A stretch of DNA of 64,000 bases from the NCBI RefSeq assembly GCF_047302285.1, contig NZ_CP154845.1:2480001-2544000 (forward strand). The letters are read 5' to 3'. The position numbers and the translations under genes were made by a program. The stretch is from Robertmurraya sp047302285 (GTDB lineage: Bacteria > Bacillota > Bacilli > Bacillales > Cytobacillaceae). Position 1 is the first letter of the stretch, and every line of letters begins with the position of its first letter. Positions 1 to 7,421 of the stretch are shown piece after piece. Below the pieces are notes generated by a model that had not been told where the DNA came from, searched no databases, and saw only the letters and a program-made list of their open reading frames with translations.

Positions 1-969
1 ATCAAAAATTCTACCGGCTATTGGTGACATAATTCCGGTGATAACCGCACCTGGTAATAAGGTAAGTCCTGCTTCAAAGGCCGTGAATTCACGCATATTT
101 TGCATATAAAGTGGAATAAGCGTTTCTACCCCAATTAAGCCCATGAACGCAATCATTCCAATCGCAACGGCAAATGGAAAAATCGAATAAGTAAAGACGC
201 GGAACTCTAACATTGGATTTTTTAGTTTTAATTGTCTGAAAATGAATAAAACAAGTGACACGATCCCGACCGCTAATGTCAAAATTGTCATCATTGCGGA
301 CCAACCGTTATTTCCTGCCGACGTGAAGCCGTAAAGGAGTCCTCCAAACCCAAATGAAGATAAAATAATCGATGGAATATCGAGCTTTGGCTTCCGTAAT
401 TCTGTTACATTTTTCAGCGCAAAAAAAGCGATTATAATATCAATAATAGCAATAGGTAAAATGATATAGAATAAAACTCTCCACGAATAATGTTCCGTTA
501 CATACCCTGATAACGCTGGACCAATCGCTGGTGCAAAAGAAATGACGAGACCAATTAGTCCCATTGCTGCCCCACGCTTATTAACTGGGAAAATCATTAA
601 AAACACGGTCTGCATCAACGGCAACATAACGCCAGCACCAGCAGATTGTATCACTCGCCCAATCAATAGCATTGGAAAATTCGGGGCAATCGCTGCCACT
701 AATGTTCCAGCTGCAAAAATACTCATTGCCGTGATAAAAAGCTGTCTTGTCGAAAATCGTTCTAATAAAAATGCACTGACAGGAATCATAATCCCGTTCA
801 CTAACATAAAGACAGTCGTTAACCATTGAGCTGTGTTTGCTGTAATCCCCATTTCTTCCATAATGGGTGGAATCGCTGTAATCATTAACGTTTGATTCAA
901 AATCGCAATAAACGATCCAGCGAGTAAAAGGATGACGATCGTTTTCCTGTTGAATTCTAAATTTTGCAT
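1..969 (-). CDS. MFS drug-efflux transporter, DHA2 family (3' end cut by window)
   Basis: I translated this by hand because it has no stop inside the window: 323 residues from the ATG at 969 to the left edge. It is a multi-helix membrane protein. The N-terminus is a hydrophobic helix with the motif LNQTLMITAIPPI, followed by QWLTTVFML and the loop motif GRVIQSAGAGVMLPLMQ, all typical of the 14-TM EmrB/QacA (DHA2) drug:H+ antiporters, LmrB-like. Later segments such as GPALSGYVTEHYSWR match antiporter motif C and what follows it. Full family members are about 470-510 residues, so roughly the last third is missing. The ATG is preceded by an AGGAGTG-type site. Substrate cannot be told from sequence. 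Confidence 0.85.
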   Translation of the reverse strand, partial: MQNLEFNRKTIVILLLAGSFIAILNQTLMITAIPPIMEEMGITANTAQWLTTVFMLVNGIMIPVSAFLLERFSTRQLFITAMSIFAAGTLVAAIAPNFPMLLIGRVIQSAGAGVMLPLMQTVFLMIFPVNKRGAAMGLIGLVISFAPAIGPALSGYVTEHYSWRVLFYIILPIAIIDIIIAFFALKNVTELRKPKLDIPSIILSSFGFGGLLYGFTSAGNNGWSAMMTILTLAVGIVSLVLFIFRQLKLKNPMLEFRVFTYSIFPFAVAIGMIAFMGLIGVETLIPLYMQNMREFTAFEAGLTLLPGAVITGIMSPIAGRIFD

Positions 970-1118
970 AACACTCCTTCTTTCCTGTGTTCTCACTTTA
1001 TAAAGGATACATGATTTCGTTTCAATTATCTATTCACACGATTCCAATTTATAGCGAAGCACGACTGATTGAATTGATATGTGAATGAGAAGCAGAACAC
1101 AATGAAAATGTTAGCACA

Positions 1119-1154
1119 CCAAAAAAGAACAGTAGGAGAATTCCTACTGTTCTT
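1119..1154 (-). terminator. Rho-independent terminator of DoxX copy 1
   Basis: Inverted repeat with 13-bp arms (1125-1137 and 1142-1154) and a 4-nt loop, followed on the minus strand by a run of six T. It sits 14 bp past the stop of the DoxX gene. A similar core (CAGTAGGA/TCCTACTG) ends DoxX copies 2 and 4. Confidence 0.85.
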
Positions 1155-1167
1155 TAGGTTATTTTAT

Positions 1168-1680
1168 TTAAGCTGAAATAGACTGACTTGCTTCGTTTTT
1201 ACCTAGACCCACTAATTTACGAAGGTAAGGTAATACGTAGCGATCTAAACCATATTTACCTGCATTGTAACCAGCTGCTGCGATGAATACACCCATGATG
1301 ATATCTGTTGGGTTATGAGATACTGTACCAGAAAGCATGAATGAGAAATTCATTACCATTGCAAAGAATGCTGCTGCTGTTGTTAAACATCCAAGAATAA
1401 GTCCTAAACCTACTAAAAATTCACCAAGTGGAATCATGACATTGAATAATGAAGCGTTAGGAATTGCAAAGCTTTCTAAGAATGATACCCATCCACCATA
1501 TACTGCTTGGCCATCGTGCATGACCGGGTTTGCAACGGCACCTTTTAAGAATCCAGCAGCGTCAAAACCACCTGTTAATTTGCCCCATCCTGCAGACATC
1601 CATGCCCAACCAAGATAAATACGAACGACTGTTAAAATACCTGCGACAATATTGTTTTCTCTTAATAATTTTCCGAACAT
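1168..1680 (-). CDS. DoxX family membrane protein, copy 1 of 4
   Basis: 170-residue integral membrane protein with about four hydrophobic segments (roughly residues 14-32, 66-85, 90-112, 124-142), the size and layout of the DoxX/DoxD family. Some relatives are subunits of thiosulfate:quinone oxidoreductase and others (MhqP/CatD) are induced by quinone or thiol stress. It differs from copies 2 and 3 only in the C-terminal tail (LVGLGKNEASQSISA). The ATG follows a GGGGAG Shine-Dalgarno at good spacing. It is monocistronic with its own terminator. Function here is inferred from family only; the Rex/Fnr-like box upstream suggests redox or oxygen control. Confidence 0.85.
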   Translation of the reverse strand: MFGKLLRENNIVAGILTVVRIYLGWAWMSAGWGKLTGGFDAAGFLKGAVANPVMHDGQAVYGGWVSFLESFAIPNASLFNVMIPLGEFLVGLGLILGCLTTAAAFFAMVMNFSFMLSGTVSHNPTDIIMGVFIAAAGYNAGKYGLDRYVLPYLRKLVGLGKNEASQSISA

Positions 1681-1716
1681 GATAATCTCCCCTTATTAAG
1701 GTTTATAATGTGTAAA

Positions 1717-1746
1717 TGATAACTTCTTTATGAGTTAAGAATATCA
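1717..1746 (-). other. 5' UTR stem-loop of DoxX copy 1
   Basis: Between the operator-like palindrome and the ribosome binding site the leader can fold: TGATA pairs with TATCA and CTT with AAG around a short loop. The same fold, with changed bases on both arms, occurs before the other three copies (4961-4992, 7082-7113, about 12493-12534), suggesting selection on the structure. It has no T-run, so it is not a terminator; it may stabilise or regulate the mRNA. Confidence 0.55.
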
Positions 1747-1770
1747 CTTTCAATACGATAAAACAGCAGA

Positions 1771-1788
1771 TTGTGTAATCATTCACAA
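1771..1788 (-). promoter_or_regulatory. Rex/Fnr-like operator upstream of DoxX copy 1
   Basis: TTGTGTAATCATTCACAA, an 18-bp near-perfect palindrome. It matches the Rex consensus (TTGTGAA-N4-TTCACAA) at all but one defined position and also fits the nested Fnr/Crp form (TGTGA-N6-TCACA). A further conserved block (TGACAGACTT...TGAAC, 1803-1820) lies just upstream in all four copies. The best -35/-10 pair I can place would have its -10 inside the box, consistent with repression, but this is weak. Confidence 0.65.
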
Positions 1789-1909
1789 TTCTGAAACAAA
1801 GTTATGACAGACTTTTGAACACGGTAATTTCGATCTGATTTCTCCCCATTCTTTCAAAGCACTCGGCAGCTCATCCTATGTATTTTTTCTCCATATAAGA
1901 CTACCTACA

Positions 1910-1939
1910 TAACATTTTTATCGTCTTTTCTCATACACT
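1910..1939 (+). promoter_or_regulatory. Sigma-E-like promoter of cwlJ
   Basis: CATACACT at 1932-1939 is a full match to the sigma-E -10 (CATACANT); a looser -35 (AACATTT) lies 14 nt upstream. cwlJ is known to be transcribed by mother-cell sigma-E in B. subtilis, so the match agrees with the gene. The implied 5' UTR is short. Confidence 0.55.
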
Positions 1940-1958
1940 TTAGTTAGAGGTAATAAAT

Positions 1959-2399
1959 GTGGCTAGAGTAAAATATACGGATAGTGACGTTGCCTTAATG
2001 GCTAGGATGATGCGGGCGGAAGCTGAAGGTGAAGGTCGGCTTGGGATGCTCATGGTTGGAAATGTAATTGTCAATCGACTCAAAGCCAATTGTCTAGACT
2101 TTTTAGATTTAAGAGAGATTTCACATGTTATTTTCCAAGTACAAGGTGGGAATTATTCATTTGAAGCCGTTCAGAAAGGGAATGTTTTTTATAATCCAGC
2201 ACGTGCTGTAGAAAAAAAATTAGCCAAACAAACATTAGACTACTGGAGAGAACACCCTTCTAAATATGCTCTATGGTACTTCAACCCGTATGCTCCATGT
2301 CCCCCTACATGGTATGATCAACCATTTGCTGGCCAATTCAAACAACATTGTTATTATGAGCCACAAGCAAATACATGTGAAGGTGCCTATAGATGGTAA
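1959..2399 (+). CDS. cwlJ: Spore cortex-lytic hydrolase CwlJ
   Basis: 146 residues forming a single Hydrolase_2 (SleB catalytic) domain with no signal peptide, as in CwlJ, which is assembled into the spore coat and degrades cortex peptidoglycan during germination. Visible family blocks are MARMMRAEAEGEG (9-21), GMLMVGNVIVNRL (25-37), the conserved NPAR segment, WYFNPY, CPPTWY and QPFAGQFKQHCYY near the C-terminus. Start is GTG at 1959, preceded by TTAGAGG; an overlapping ATG at 1957 is in another frame. It has its own sigma-E-like promoter and a downstream hairpin. No gerQ is adjacent. Confidence 0.92.
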   Translation: MARVKYTDSDVALMARMMRAEAEGEGRLGMLMVGNVIVNRLKANCLDFLDLREISHVIFQVQGGNYSFEAVQKGNVFYNPARAVEKKLAKQTLDYWREHPSKYALWYFNPYAPCPPTWYDQPFAGQFKQHCYYEPQANTCEGAYRW

Positions 2400-2430
2400 T
2401 AAAAAAATAGCCACTTTGGGCGATTTTTTT
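2400..2430 (+). terminator. Terminator of cwlJ
   Basis: Short hairpin (ATAGCC...GGGCGAT) followed by seven T directly after the cwlJ stop. The stem is short, so confidence is moderate. On the other strand it could also serve the convergent HAAS operon. Confidence 0.55.
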
Positions 2431-2436
2431 CTGCAT

Positions 2437-3192
2437 TTAACTCGTTGCATTTTTTCTTTTTTCAGCGATCCAAAGATTTAATAAAAGAACGATAAACATC
2501 AACAGATAAGAACTTATAGAAAGCATAAGCTGTGCTTCAATCCCTATGTTTGTAAATCTGGAAAAAACATCTGGAATAAAAAGGATCGTCGGTAGCCAAA
2601 TCGGTAACCATGCTTTACTCCAAATCGCTATCATGATAAATATACAACAACATATCACTATAACTATAATATCTGCTATCGTATTACCAATAAAAAACGG
2701 ATCAACGATAATCTTACTAGCAACCAATATTAGAATTGTTGTTAATGTTACAATTGCACTCGCAATCATACCTCCAATAAAAAACTTCTTTTTTGAATAT
2801 TGCTTCTTTCCAGCTTGCTGTAAGAAGTAAACGTATATCGCGAGTCCAAACAAAGCTATTATTGGAAGACCACCAACTTGTATGAGGTTTAATTCAAATT
2901 CTCCTCGTATCGCTGGCCCCATTAGAAAATAAGCAATGACACTTAGTAGAAAGATTGGGAGGAATTTAATTAGACTTTTATAGTCCGTCTTCATTTCCTT
3001 TTTCAAAGAGGACATATATTGTTCAGGAGATTGATCAATAATATCTTCTATACTTCTGCCACTTTTCTCCACTTCTATTAGATGATCCTGTAACTCCCCT
3101 ATTAATTCTTTGATTTCTCGTTCATTTTTTCCTGATATCATTAAGTACATCCGCAGATTGTCAATGAATTCTTCACTTTTTGTGGAAAGCAT
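2437..3192 (-). CDS. HAAS-domain membrane protein (second of operon)
   Basis: 251 residues. Residues 1-70 form an acidic, charged helical domain with the HAAS signature (an LxxYL-like start, then E-I-K-E-L-I-G-E-L-Q-D-H-L and a G-R-S-I-E-D-I-I turn). HAAS domains are typically encoded next to PadR regulators. About six membrane helices follow (roughly 73-92, 103-121, 138-160, 168-190, 193-207, 217-245). It is the last gene of a PadR-HAAS-HAAS operon, 4 bp after its neighbour, with a strong AGGAGG site. These proteins are thought to be small-signal or envelope-stress sensors, but the function is unknown. Its N-terminal domain is clearly related to that of the gene upstream. Confidence 0.75.
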   Translation of the reverse strand: MLSTKSEEFIDNLRMYLMISGKNEREIKELIGELQDHLIEVEKSGRSIEDIIDQSPEQYMSSLKKEMKTDYKSLIKFLPIFLLSVIAYFLMGPAIRGEFELNLIQVGGLPIIALFGLAIYVYFLQQAGKKQYSKKKFFIGGMIASAIVTLTTILILVASKIIVDPFFIGNTIADIIVIVICCCIFIMIAIWSKAWLPIWLPTILFIPDVFSRFTNIGIEAQLMLSISSYLLMFIVLLLNLWIAEKRKNATS

Positions 3193-3196
3193 CGCC

Positions 3197-3871
3197 TTAC
3201 CTCCTATCTCTCTTTTTACTCACATACATGACAAATAAAATCATGAATCCTACAACTAAAGATGCCCACCAGGAAAATTCAAATGAAGGTCCGAATTCCG
3301 GTAGAAATTTTGCTGTTACTAGAACTACAGCCATCCCGATTGCTCCCATCACACCAACTTTAATAGAATCTTTCCATTTACTCTGATTCTCTTGGAACAA
3401 GGAACCTTCGACGAGTTTAAGGATATATATTATTGTTATGAAGACGGAGGCTGCGATGACGACTGCCATTATAAATACACTGATCGGATAAACCGCTGTT
3501 TCTACTTCTATAAATGGTAACAAGACCAGGAACAATAGACCTCTAATGACCAATACCCAACCGACTATGTTTCCAATAATCCCGCTGATGAATGAGATAA
3601 GCTCGCGTTTCTTCGTTCTAGGAAGTTGTTCAATGATTTCATTTGCAAACCCTTTAGGATGATCGCCAAATATCTCTCTCCCCGTTTTTCCTTCTTTTTG
3701 ACCATCTAATAAGTGATCAAGCATTTCCATCAGCACTTCTTCTGTTTGTTGTTCGGAGAGGCTAAATTTGAGCCGAATGTATACAAGTAAATCACTATAG
3801 TATTCTTCATTTTCTGGAGTTAACAATTCTCTTTTACGATTGTTTTCTTCGATTAACATTTTAACATTCAT
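3197..3871 (-). CDS. HAAS-domain membrane protein (first of operon)
   Basis: 224 residues. The N-terminal about 85 residues are a soluble helical HAAS domain (Y-S-D-L-L-V-Y-I-R-L then E-V-L-M-E-M-L-D-H-L and G-R-E-I-F-G). Four hydrophobic helices follow (about 89-117, 130-150, 163-185, 195-214). The start codon overlaps the PadR stop (ATGA at 3868-3871), indicating translational coupling to the regulator. Together the three genes form the common PadR/HAAS autoregulated cassette; the membrane partner's cargo or signal cannot be told from sequence. Confidence 0.75.
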   Translation of the reverse strand: MNVKMLIEENNRKRELLTPENEEYYSDLLVYIRLKFSLSEQQTEEVLMEMLDHLLDGQKEGKTGREIFGDHPKGFANEIIEQLPRTKKRELISFISGIIGNIVGWVLVIRGLLFLVLLPFIEVETAVYPISVFIMAVVIAASVFITIIYILKLVEGSLFQENQSKWKDSIKVGVMGAIGMAVVLVTAKFLPEFGPSFEFSWWASLVVGFMILFVMYVSKKRDRR

Positions 3872-4200
3872 AGCTCACTTCCCCCTGTCAATAGTTCATT
3901 TACTGGTCTTGAAATTTGCTTCCATTCTTCCGTTATCATCTGTAATGCCTTATGTCCCTCTTTGGTCAAAAAATAATACTTTCGATTTGGTCCAGAATCA
4001 GAAGGCCTCATTTCTCCCTTAATAAGCCCGTTCTTTTGAAGCCTTAATAAGATTGGATAGATCGTCCCTTCACTTACGTCAGCTAAACCTACATGTAGCA
4101 ATTTTTGTGAAAGCTCATATCCATAGACAGGCTCTTTTTCTATGACAGCCAATACACATCCATCTAATATTCCTTTTAATAATTGGCTTCGTACCGACAT
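3868..4200 (-). CDS. PadR family transcriptional regulator
   Basis: 110 residues from the ATG at 4200. This is a winged-helix PadR domain: LKGILDGCVLAVIEKEPVYGYEL, then the recognition segment VSEGTIYPILLRLQKNGLI and wing GPNRKYYFLTKEGH. The ORF extends upstream to 4248, but AAAGGAAC at 4207-4214 gives proper spacing only to the ATG at 4200, where family members also begin. It heads a three-gene operon with two HAAS-domain membrane proteins. Three copies of a GCATAACATG-like element lie upstream, so it probably represses its own operon. PadR proteins respond to small ligands; none can be named here. Confidence 0.88.
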   Translation of the reverse strand: MSVRSQLLKGILDGCVLAVIEKEPVYGYELSQKLLHVGLADVSEGTIYPILLRLQKNGLIKGEMRPSDSGPNRKYYFLTKEGHKALQMITEEWKQISRPVNELLTGGSEL

Positions 4201-4226
4201 TCGCATGTTCCTTTCTTTACTATATT

Positions 4227-4320
4227 GCATTACAAGATAGCGACGCAAAAAAATAAGCTATTTGGCATAACATGATAGCTTCCTTAAAAACAACTAACTT
4301 GCATAACATGTTAGTTGTTT
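4227..4320 (-). promoter_or_regulatory. Triple PadR operator-like repeat
   Basis: The core GCATAACATGaTAG occurs at 4265-4278 and, as GCATAACATGTTAG, at 4301-4314. A degenerate copy (GCATTACAAGATAG) lies at 4227-4240. The start-to-start spacing is 38 and 36 bp. Copies 1 and 2 each sit within a longer inverted repeat (AGCTAT...ATAGCT at 4257-4281; AACAACTAAC...GTTAGTTGTT at about 4289-4319). Position immediately before padR suggests autoregulation. Confidence 0.6.
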
Positions 4321-4363
4321 TTAATATATAGACTATTCCTTCTTTTGTCAATAGTTCTAAATA

Positions 4364-4392
4364 AGAAAAGCAGTAGGAGAAATTCCTACTGC
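4364..4392 (-). terminator. Terminator of DoxX copy 2
   Basis: GCAGTAGGA (4370-4378) and TCCTACTGC (4384-4392) form a 9-bp stem, followed on the minus strand by CTTTTCTT. It shares its core with the terminators of copies 1 and 4, so the duplicated unit includes it. Confidence 0.8.
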
Positions 4393-4412
4393 ATAGTTAA
4401 GCTTATTATATA

Positions 4413-4925
4413 TTATGCTGAAACAGATTGACTGGCTTCGTTTTTACCTTTACCCACTAATTTGCGAAGGTAAGGTAATACGTAGCGATCTAAACCATAT
4501 TTACCTGCATTGTAACCAGCTGCTGCGATGAATACACCCATGATGATATCTGTTGGGTTATGAGATACTGTACCAGAAAGCATGAATGAGAAATTCATTA
4601 CCATTGCAAAGAACGCTGCTGCTGTTGTTAAACATCCAAGAATAAGTCCTAAACCTACTAAAAATTCACCAAGTGGAATCATGACATTGAATAATGAAGC
4701 GTTAGGAATTGCAAAGCTTTCTAAGAATGATACCCATCCACCATATACTGCTTGGCCATCGTGCATGACCGGGTTTGCAACGGCACCTTTTAAGAATCCA
4801 GCAGCATCAAAACCGCCTGTCAATTTGCCCCATCCTGCAGACATCCATGCCCAACCAAGATAAATACGAACGACTGTTAAAATACCTGCGACAATATTGT
4901 TTTCTCTTAATAATTTTCCAAACAT
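4413..4925 (-). CDS. DoxX family membrane protein, copy 2 of 4
   Basis: 170 residues with the same four-helix layout as copy 1. It differs from copy 3 at one residue (LVGKGK versus LVTKGK) and from copy 1 at two tail positions. DNA identity with copy 3 continues through the ribosome binding site and about 140 bp of upstream leader, with a single visible difference there, so the two arose by very recent duplication or gene conversion. A DUF3231 gene lies between them. The start is ATG 4925 after GGGGAG. Confidence 0.85.
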   Translation of the reverse strand: MFGKLLRENNIVAGILTVVRIYLGWAWMSAGWGKLTGGFDAAGFLKGAVANPVMHDGQAVYGGWVSFLESFAIPNASLFNVMIPLGEFLVGLGLILGCLTTAAAFFAMVMNFSFMLSGTVSHNPTDIIMGVFIAAAGYNAGKYGLDRYVLPYLRKLVGKGKNEASQSVSA

Positions 4926-5320
4926 GATAATCTCCCCTTATTAAGGTTTATAATGTGTATATGATAATTTCTTTCTACATAAAGATTATCATTTTCAACT
5001 AGAAAAAACATTAGATTGTGCATTATTTCACAATTATGCAACAAAGTTTTGACAGACTTATGAACACCTATTATAAGTAAGCGTTTAACTATATTTATCG
5101 AAACTACATCAGTCGTTAGAAAAGATTTCAATTATGAATTTAGGTATAAAAAGACAGTGAGCAAATGTCCGATAACAAGTATAGTCTTATCCCATTTTTG
5201 CAAATAAGGGAAGCATATAATTGTGCTTATCTTTTTCTGGGTAATTATATCTCTTAATTATTGATTACTAAAATTCATAACACCTGCTAAATTGGTAAAT
5301 AATATTCAAGAGGTGATATT
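4926..5320. other. Intergenic: DoxX copy 2 leader and upstream of DUF3231 gene
   Basis: The left half holds the DoxX copy 2 5' UTR hairpin (4961-4992), the Rex-like box (5016-5033) and the conserved TGACAGACTT block (to about 5068). The right half is AT-rich and should contain the DUF3231 gene promoter, which I could not place with confidence. No small gene was seen. Confidence 0.6.
5016..5033 (-). promoter_or_regulatory. Rex/Fnr-like operator upstream of DoxX copy 2
   Basis: TTGTGCATTATTTCACAA. Like the box before copy 1, it misses the Rex consensus at one defined position. It is identical to the box before copy 3. Confidence 0.65.
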
Positions 5321-6325
5321 GTGGATGAAAATAAATTAAAACTCACATCTTCTGAGATCGGTACCTTATGGGGTGAGTTTGTGAATGGTACTATGACAGA
5401 TGTGGTAAACCGATATATGGTCTCTATTATTGAAGACGAGACAATAAAAACCATTTTCGAGGATGCTATTACTACATTTGAAAAACAAAAGAATCAAATC
5501 GTAACTTTTATGGAGAATGAGGGATTTCCAGTTCCAATTGGATTCACTGAATTAGACCTTTTTAAAGGTAAACCGAGATTGTTCACGGATATATTTTGCC
5601 TAAATTATTTACATATCATGTCATTACATGGTTTGCTGGGGCATAGCACTGCATTAGCCGTATCGGTTAGAAAAGATTTAAGAGATTTTTACGATTCTTG
5701 CGATAACGACGCAAAAAAGATGTATCATCAAACCATTGAGTTGTTGCTAGAGAAAGGAAATTTTCAGAGAGATCCATTATTTTATCCAGCTCAAAATCCT
5801 CAATATATTTCCAGTCAAGATTTCACAGATGGATTTTTCGGAAAGGGTAGAAAATTAGCAGCGACAGAAATCATTAGTATTTCTTTCAATCTTAAAAAGA
5901 GCATTATGGCAAAAACACTTTCTATCGCATTTAGTCAAGTTGCTCAAACTAAAGAAGTAAGAAAATTTTTAATGGACTCACAGAACACTGCTGATGGACA
6001 AATAAAAGTATTTTCAAAAATAATGCAAGCGGATAACTTACCAGTCCCGAAATCCTGGGAAACAGAAGTTACAACTTCAACTGACTCTCCTTTTTCGGAT
6101 AAATTAATGTTATATCATATTGGTTTCTTATTTCAAGCTGCACAAAACTATCATGGCGGTGGTCTAGCATCAGCTATGAGAACAGACCTTGTAACTGCTT
6201 ATGAGGGTACTATTTTAAAAAATCTAATGGTTACAAAAAAATGGTTTGATTTTATGGTGAAAAATAAATGGTTAGAGCAACCTCCTCTTGCTCCTAATAG
6301 AAAAGAAATTGCTGAAGAAGTGTAG
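5321..6325 (+). CDS. DUF3231 family protein
   Basis: 334 residues, a soluble, largely helical protein recognised as DUF3231, a family common in spore-forming Bacillales. It consists of two similar halves (about 8-165 and 185-325). Each opens with a helix (LWGEFVNGTMTDVVNRYMVSI; SFNLKKSIMAKTLSIAFSQVA), followed by a helix with EKQKNQIVTFMENEGFPVP or DGQIKVFSKIMQADNLPVP, so it is an internal duplication of a ferritin-like four-helix unit. No metal site is evident and no function is known. Start is GTG at 5321 after AAGAGGTGAT. It is monocistronic, between two DoxX copies. Confidence 0.8.
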   Translation: MDENKLKLTSSEIGTLWGEFVNGTMTDVVNRYMVSIIEDETIKTIFEDAITTFEKQKNQIVTFMENEGFPVPIGFTELDLFKGKPRLFTDIFCLNYLHIMSLHGLLGHSTALAVSVRKDLRDFYDSCDNDAKKMYHQTIELLLEKGNFQRDPLFYPAQNPQYISSQDFTDGFFGKGRKLAATEIISISFNLKKSIMAKTLSIAFSQVAQTKEVRKFLMDSQNTADGQIKVFSKIMQADNLPVPKSWETEVTTSTDSPFSDKLMLYHIGFLFQAAQNYHGGGLASAMRTDLVTAYEGTILKNLMVTKKWFDFMVKNKWLEQPPLAPNRKEIAEEV

Positions 6326-6473
6326 TAATTCTTTTATACGTTTTTATGAAATCCTCCATAAATTGAGGTGATTCATTGTCAATACTGTTACAACCATATT
6401 CTGAGAAACTACTTCATATTGAGGAGTTTGTTTTTTAGCTTTACAAAAGAATTGATGTTACTGTCGAAACGAA

Positions 6474-6520
6474 ACGAAAAAACCTTTCCTCACTAAAAGA
6501 TGAGGAAAGGTTTTTTCGTT
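6474..6520. terminator. Bidirectional terminator between DUF3231 gene and DoxX copy 3
   Basis: A 12-bp stem (AACCTTTCCTCA at 6481-6492 and its complement at 6501-6512) has a T-run on both strands. It can end the plus-strand DUF3231 transcript and the minus-strand DoxX copy 3 transcript. It is unrelated to the terminators of the other DoxX copies, so the duplication boundary lies inside the 3' end of the gene. Confidence 0.85.
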
Positions 6521-6533
6521 TTACTTTGCTTAA

Positions 6534-7046
6534 TTATGCTGAAACAGATTGACTTGCTTCATTTTTCCCTTTAGTTACTAACTTACGAAGGTAAGGTAAT
6601 ACGTAGCGATCTAAACCATATTTACCTGCATTGTAACCAGCTGCTGCGATGAATACACCCATGATAATATCTGTTGGGTTATGAGATACTGTACCAGAAA
6701 GCATGAATGAGAAATTCATTACCATTGCAAAGAACGCTGCTGCTGTTGTTAAACATCCAAGAATAAGTCCTAAACCTACTAAAAATTCACCAAGTGGAAT
6801 CATGACATTGAATAATGAAGCGTTAGGAATTGCAAAGCTTTCTAAGAATGATACCCATCCACCATATACTGCTTGGCCATCGTGCATGACCGGGTTTGCA
6901 ACGGCACCTTTTAAGAATCCAGCAGCATCAAAACCGCCTGTCAATTTGCCCCATCCTGCAGACATCCATGCCCAACCAAGATAAATACGAACGACTGTTA
7001 AAATACCTGCGACAATATTGTTTTCTCTTAATAATTTTCCAAACAT
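6534..7046 (-). CDS. DoxX family membrane protein, copy 3 of 4
   Basis: 170 residues, nearly identical to copy 2 in protein, DNA and leader; the visible protein difference is LVTKGK in place of LVGKGK. Four predicted membrane helices. Start ATG 7046 with GGGGAG. The last about 15 codons and the terminator differ from copy 2, marking the end of the duplicated or converted tract. Family-based role only (redox or quinone-related membrane protein). Confidence 0.85.
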   Translation of the reverse strand: MFGKLLRENNIVAGILTVVRIYLGWAWMSAGWGKLTGGFDAAGFLKGAVANPVMHDGQAVYGGWVSFLESFAIPNASLFNVMIPLGEFLVGLGLILGCLTTAAAFFAMVMNFSFMLSGTVSHNPTDIIMGVFIAAAGYNAGKYGLDRYVLPYLRKLVTKGKNEASQSVSA

Positions 7047-7136
7047 GATAATCTCCCCTTATTAAGGTTTATAATGTGTATATGATAATTTCTTTCTACA
7101 TAAAGATTATCATTTTCAACTAGAAAAAACATTAGA

Positions 7137-7154
7137 TTGTGCATTATTTCACAA
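7137..7154 (-). promoter_or_regulatory. Rex/Fnr-like operator upstream of DoxX copy 3
   Basis: TTGTGCATTATTTCACAA, identical to the box before copy 2. It is followed by the same hairpin (7082-7113) and preceded by the TGACAGACTTATGAAC block. Confidence 0.65.
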
Positions 7155-7233
7155 TTCTGCAACAAAGTTTTGACAGACTTATGAACTCGTCTAGATCGTA
7201 ATTTATCGAGTACCAATTATAGTACAAATGCCA

Positions 7234-7395
7234 TCATCTCCTTTTATTCTTACTATCCTGTTCGTTTAACACGAGTGCAATATTATTATTGTTGATTAAG
7301 GGATCTACGTCAAAAGAATTCTCTTCCTCTTCTCCGTTCAATATTTGATTGATTTTAATATTTGCCTTTTCCGTTTCTGTCTTTTTATCCTCCAT
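7234..7395 (-). CDS. Small hydrophilic protein, last gene of pst-phoU operon
   Basis: A 53-residue reading frame starting at ATG 7395 behind a very strong ribosome binding site (TTAGGAGGTATAATTATG). It begins MEDKKTETEKANIKIN, is strongly acidic in the middle (GEEEENSFDVD), and ends KNKRR. There is no membrane segment and no recognised domain. It lies 26 bp after phoU on the same strand with no terminator between, so it is probably co-transcribed with the pst operon. The excellent Shine-Dalgarno is the main reason to believe it is real; function unknown. Confidence 0.6.
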   Translation of the reverse strand: MEDKKTETEKANIKINQILNGEEEENSFDVDPLINNNNIALVLNEQDSKNKRR

Positions 7396-7421
7396 AATTA
7401 TACCTCCTAAGTTTGATACCT

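Noticed and set aside
1337..6984. Three identical 93-residue open frames antisense to the DoxX copies (1337-1618, 4582-4863, 6703-6984)
   Set aside because: They are shadows of duplicated genes: their identity follows from the DoxX copies on the other strand, they lack ribosome binding sites, and copy 4 does not keep the frame.
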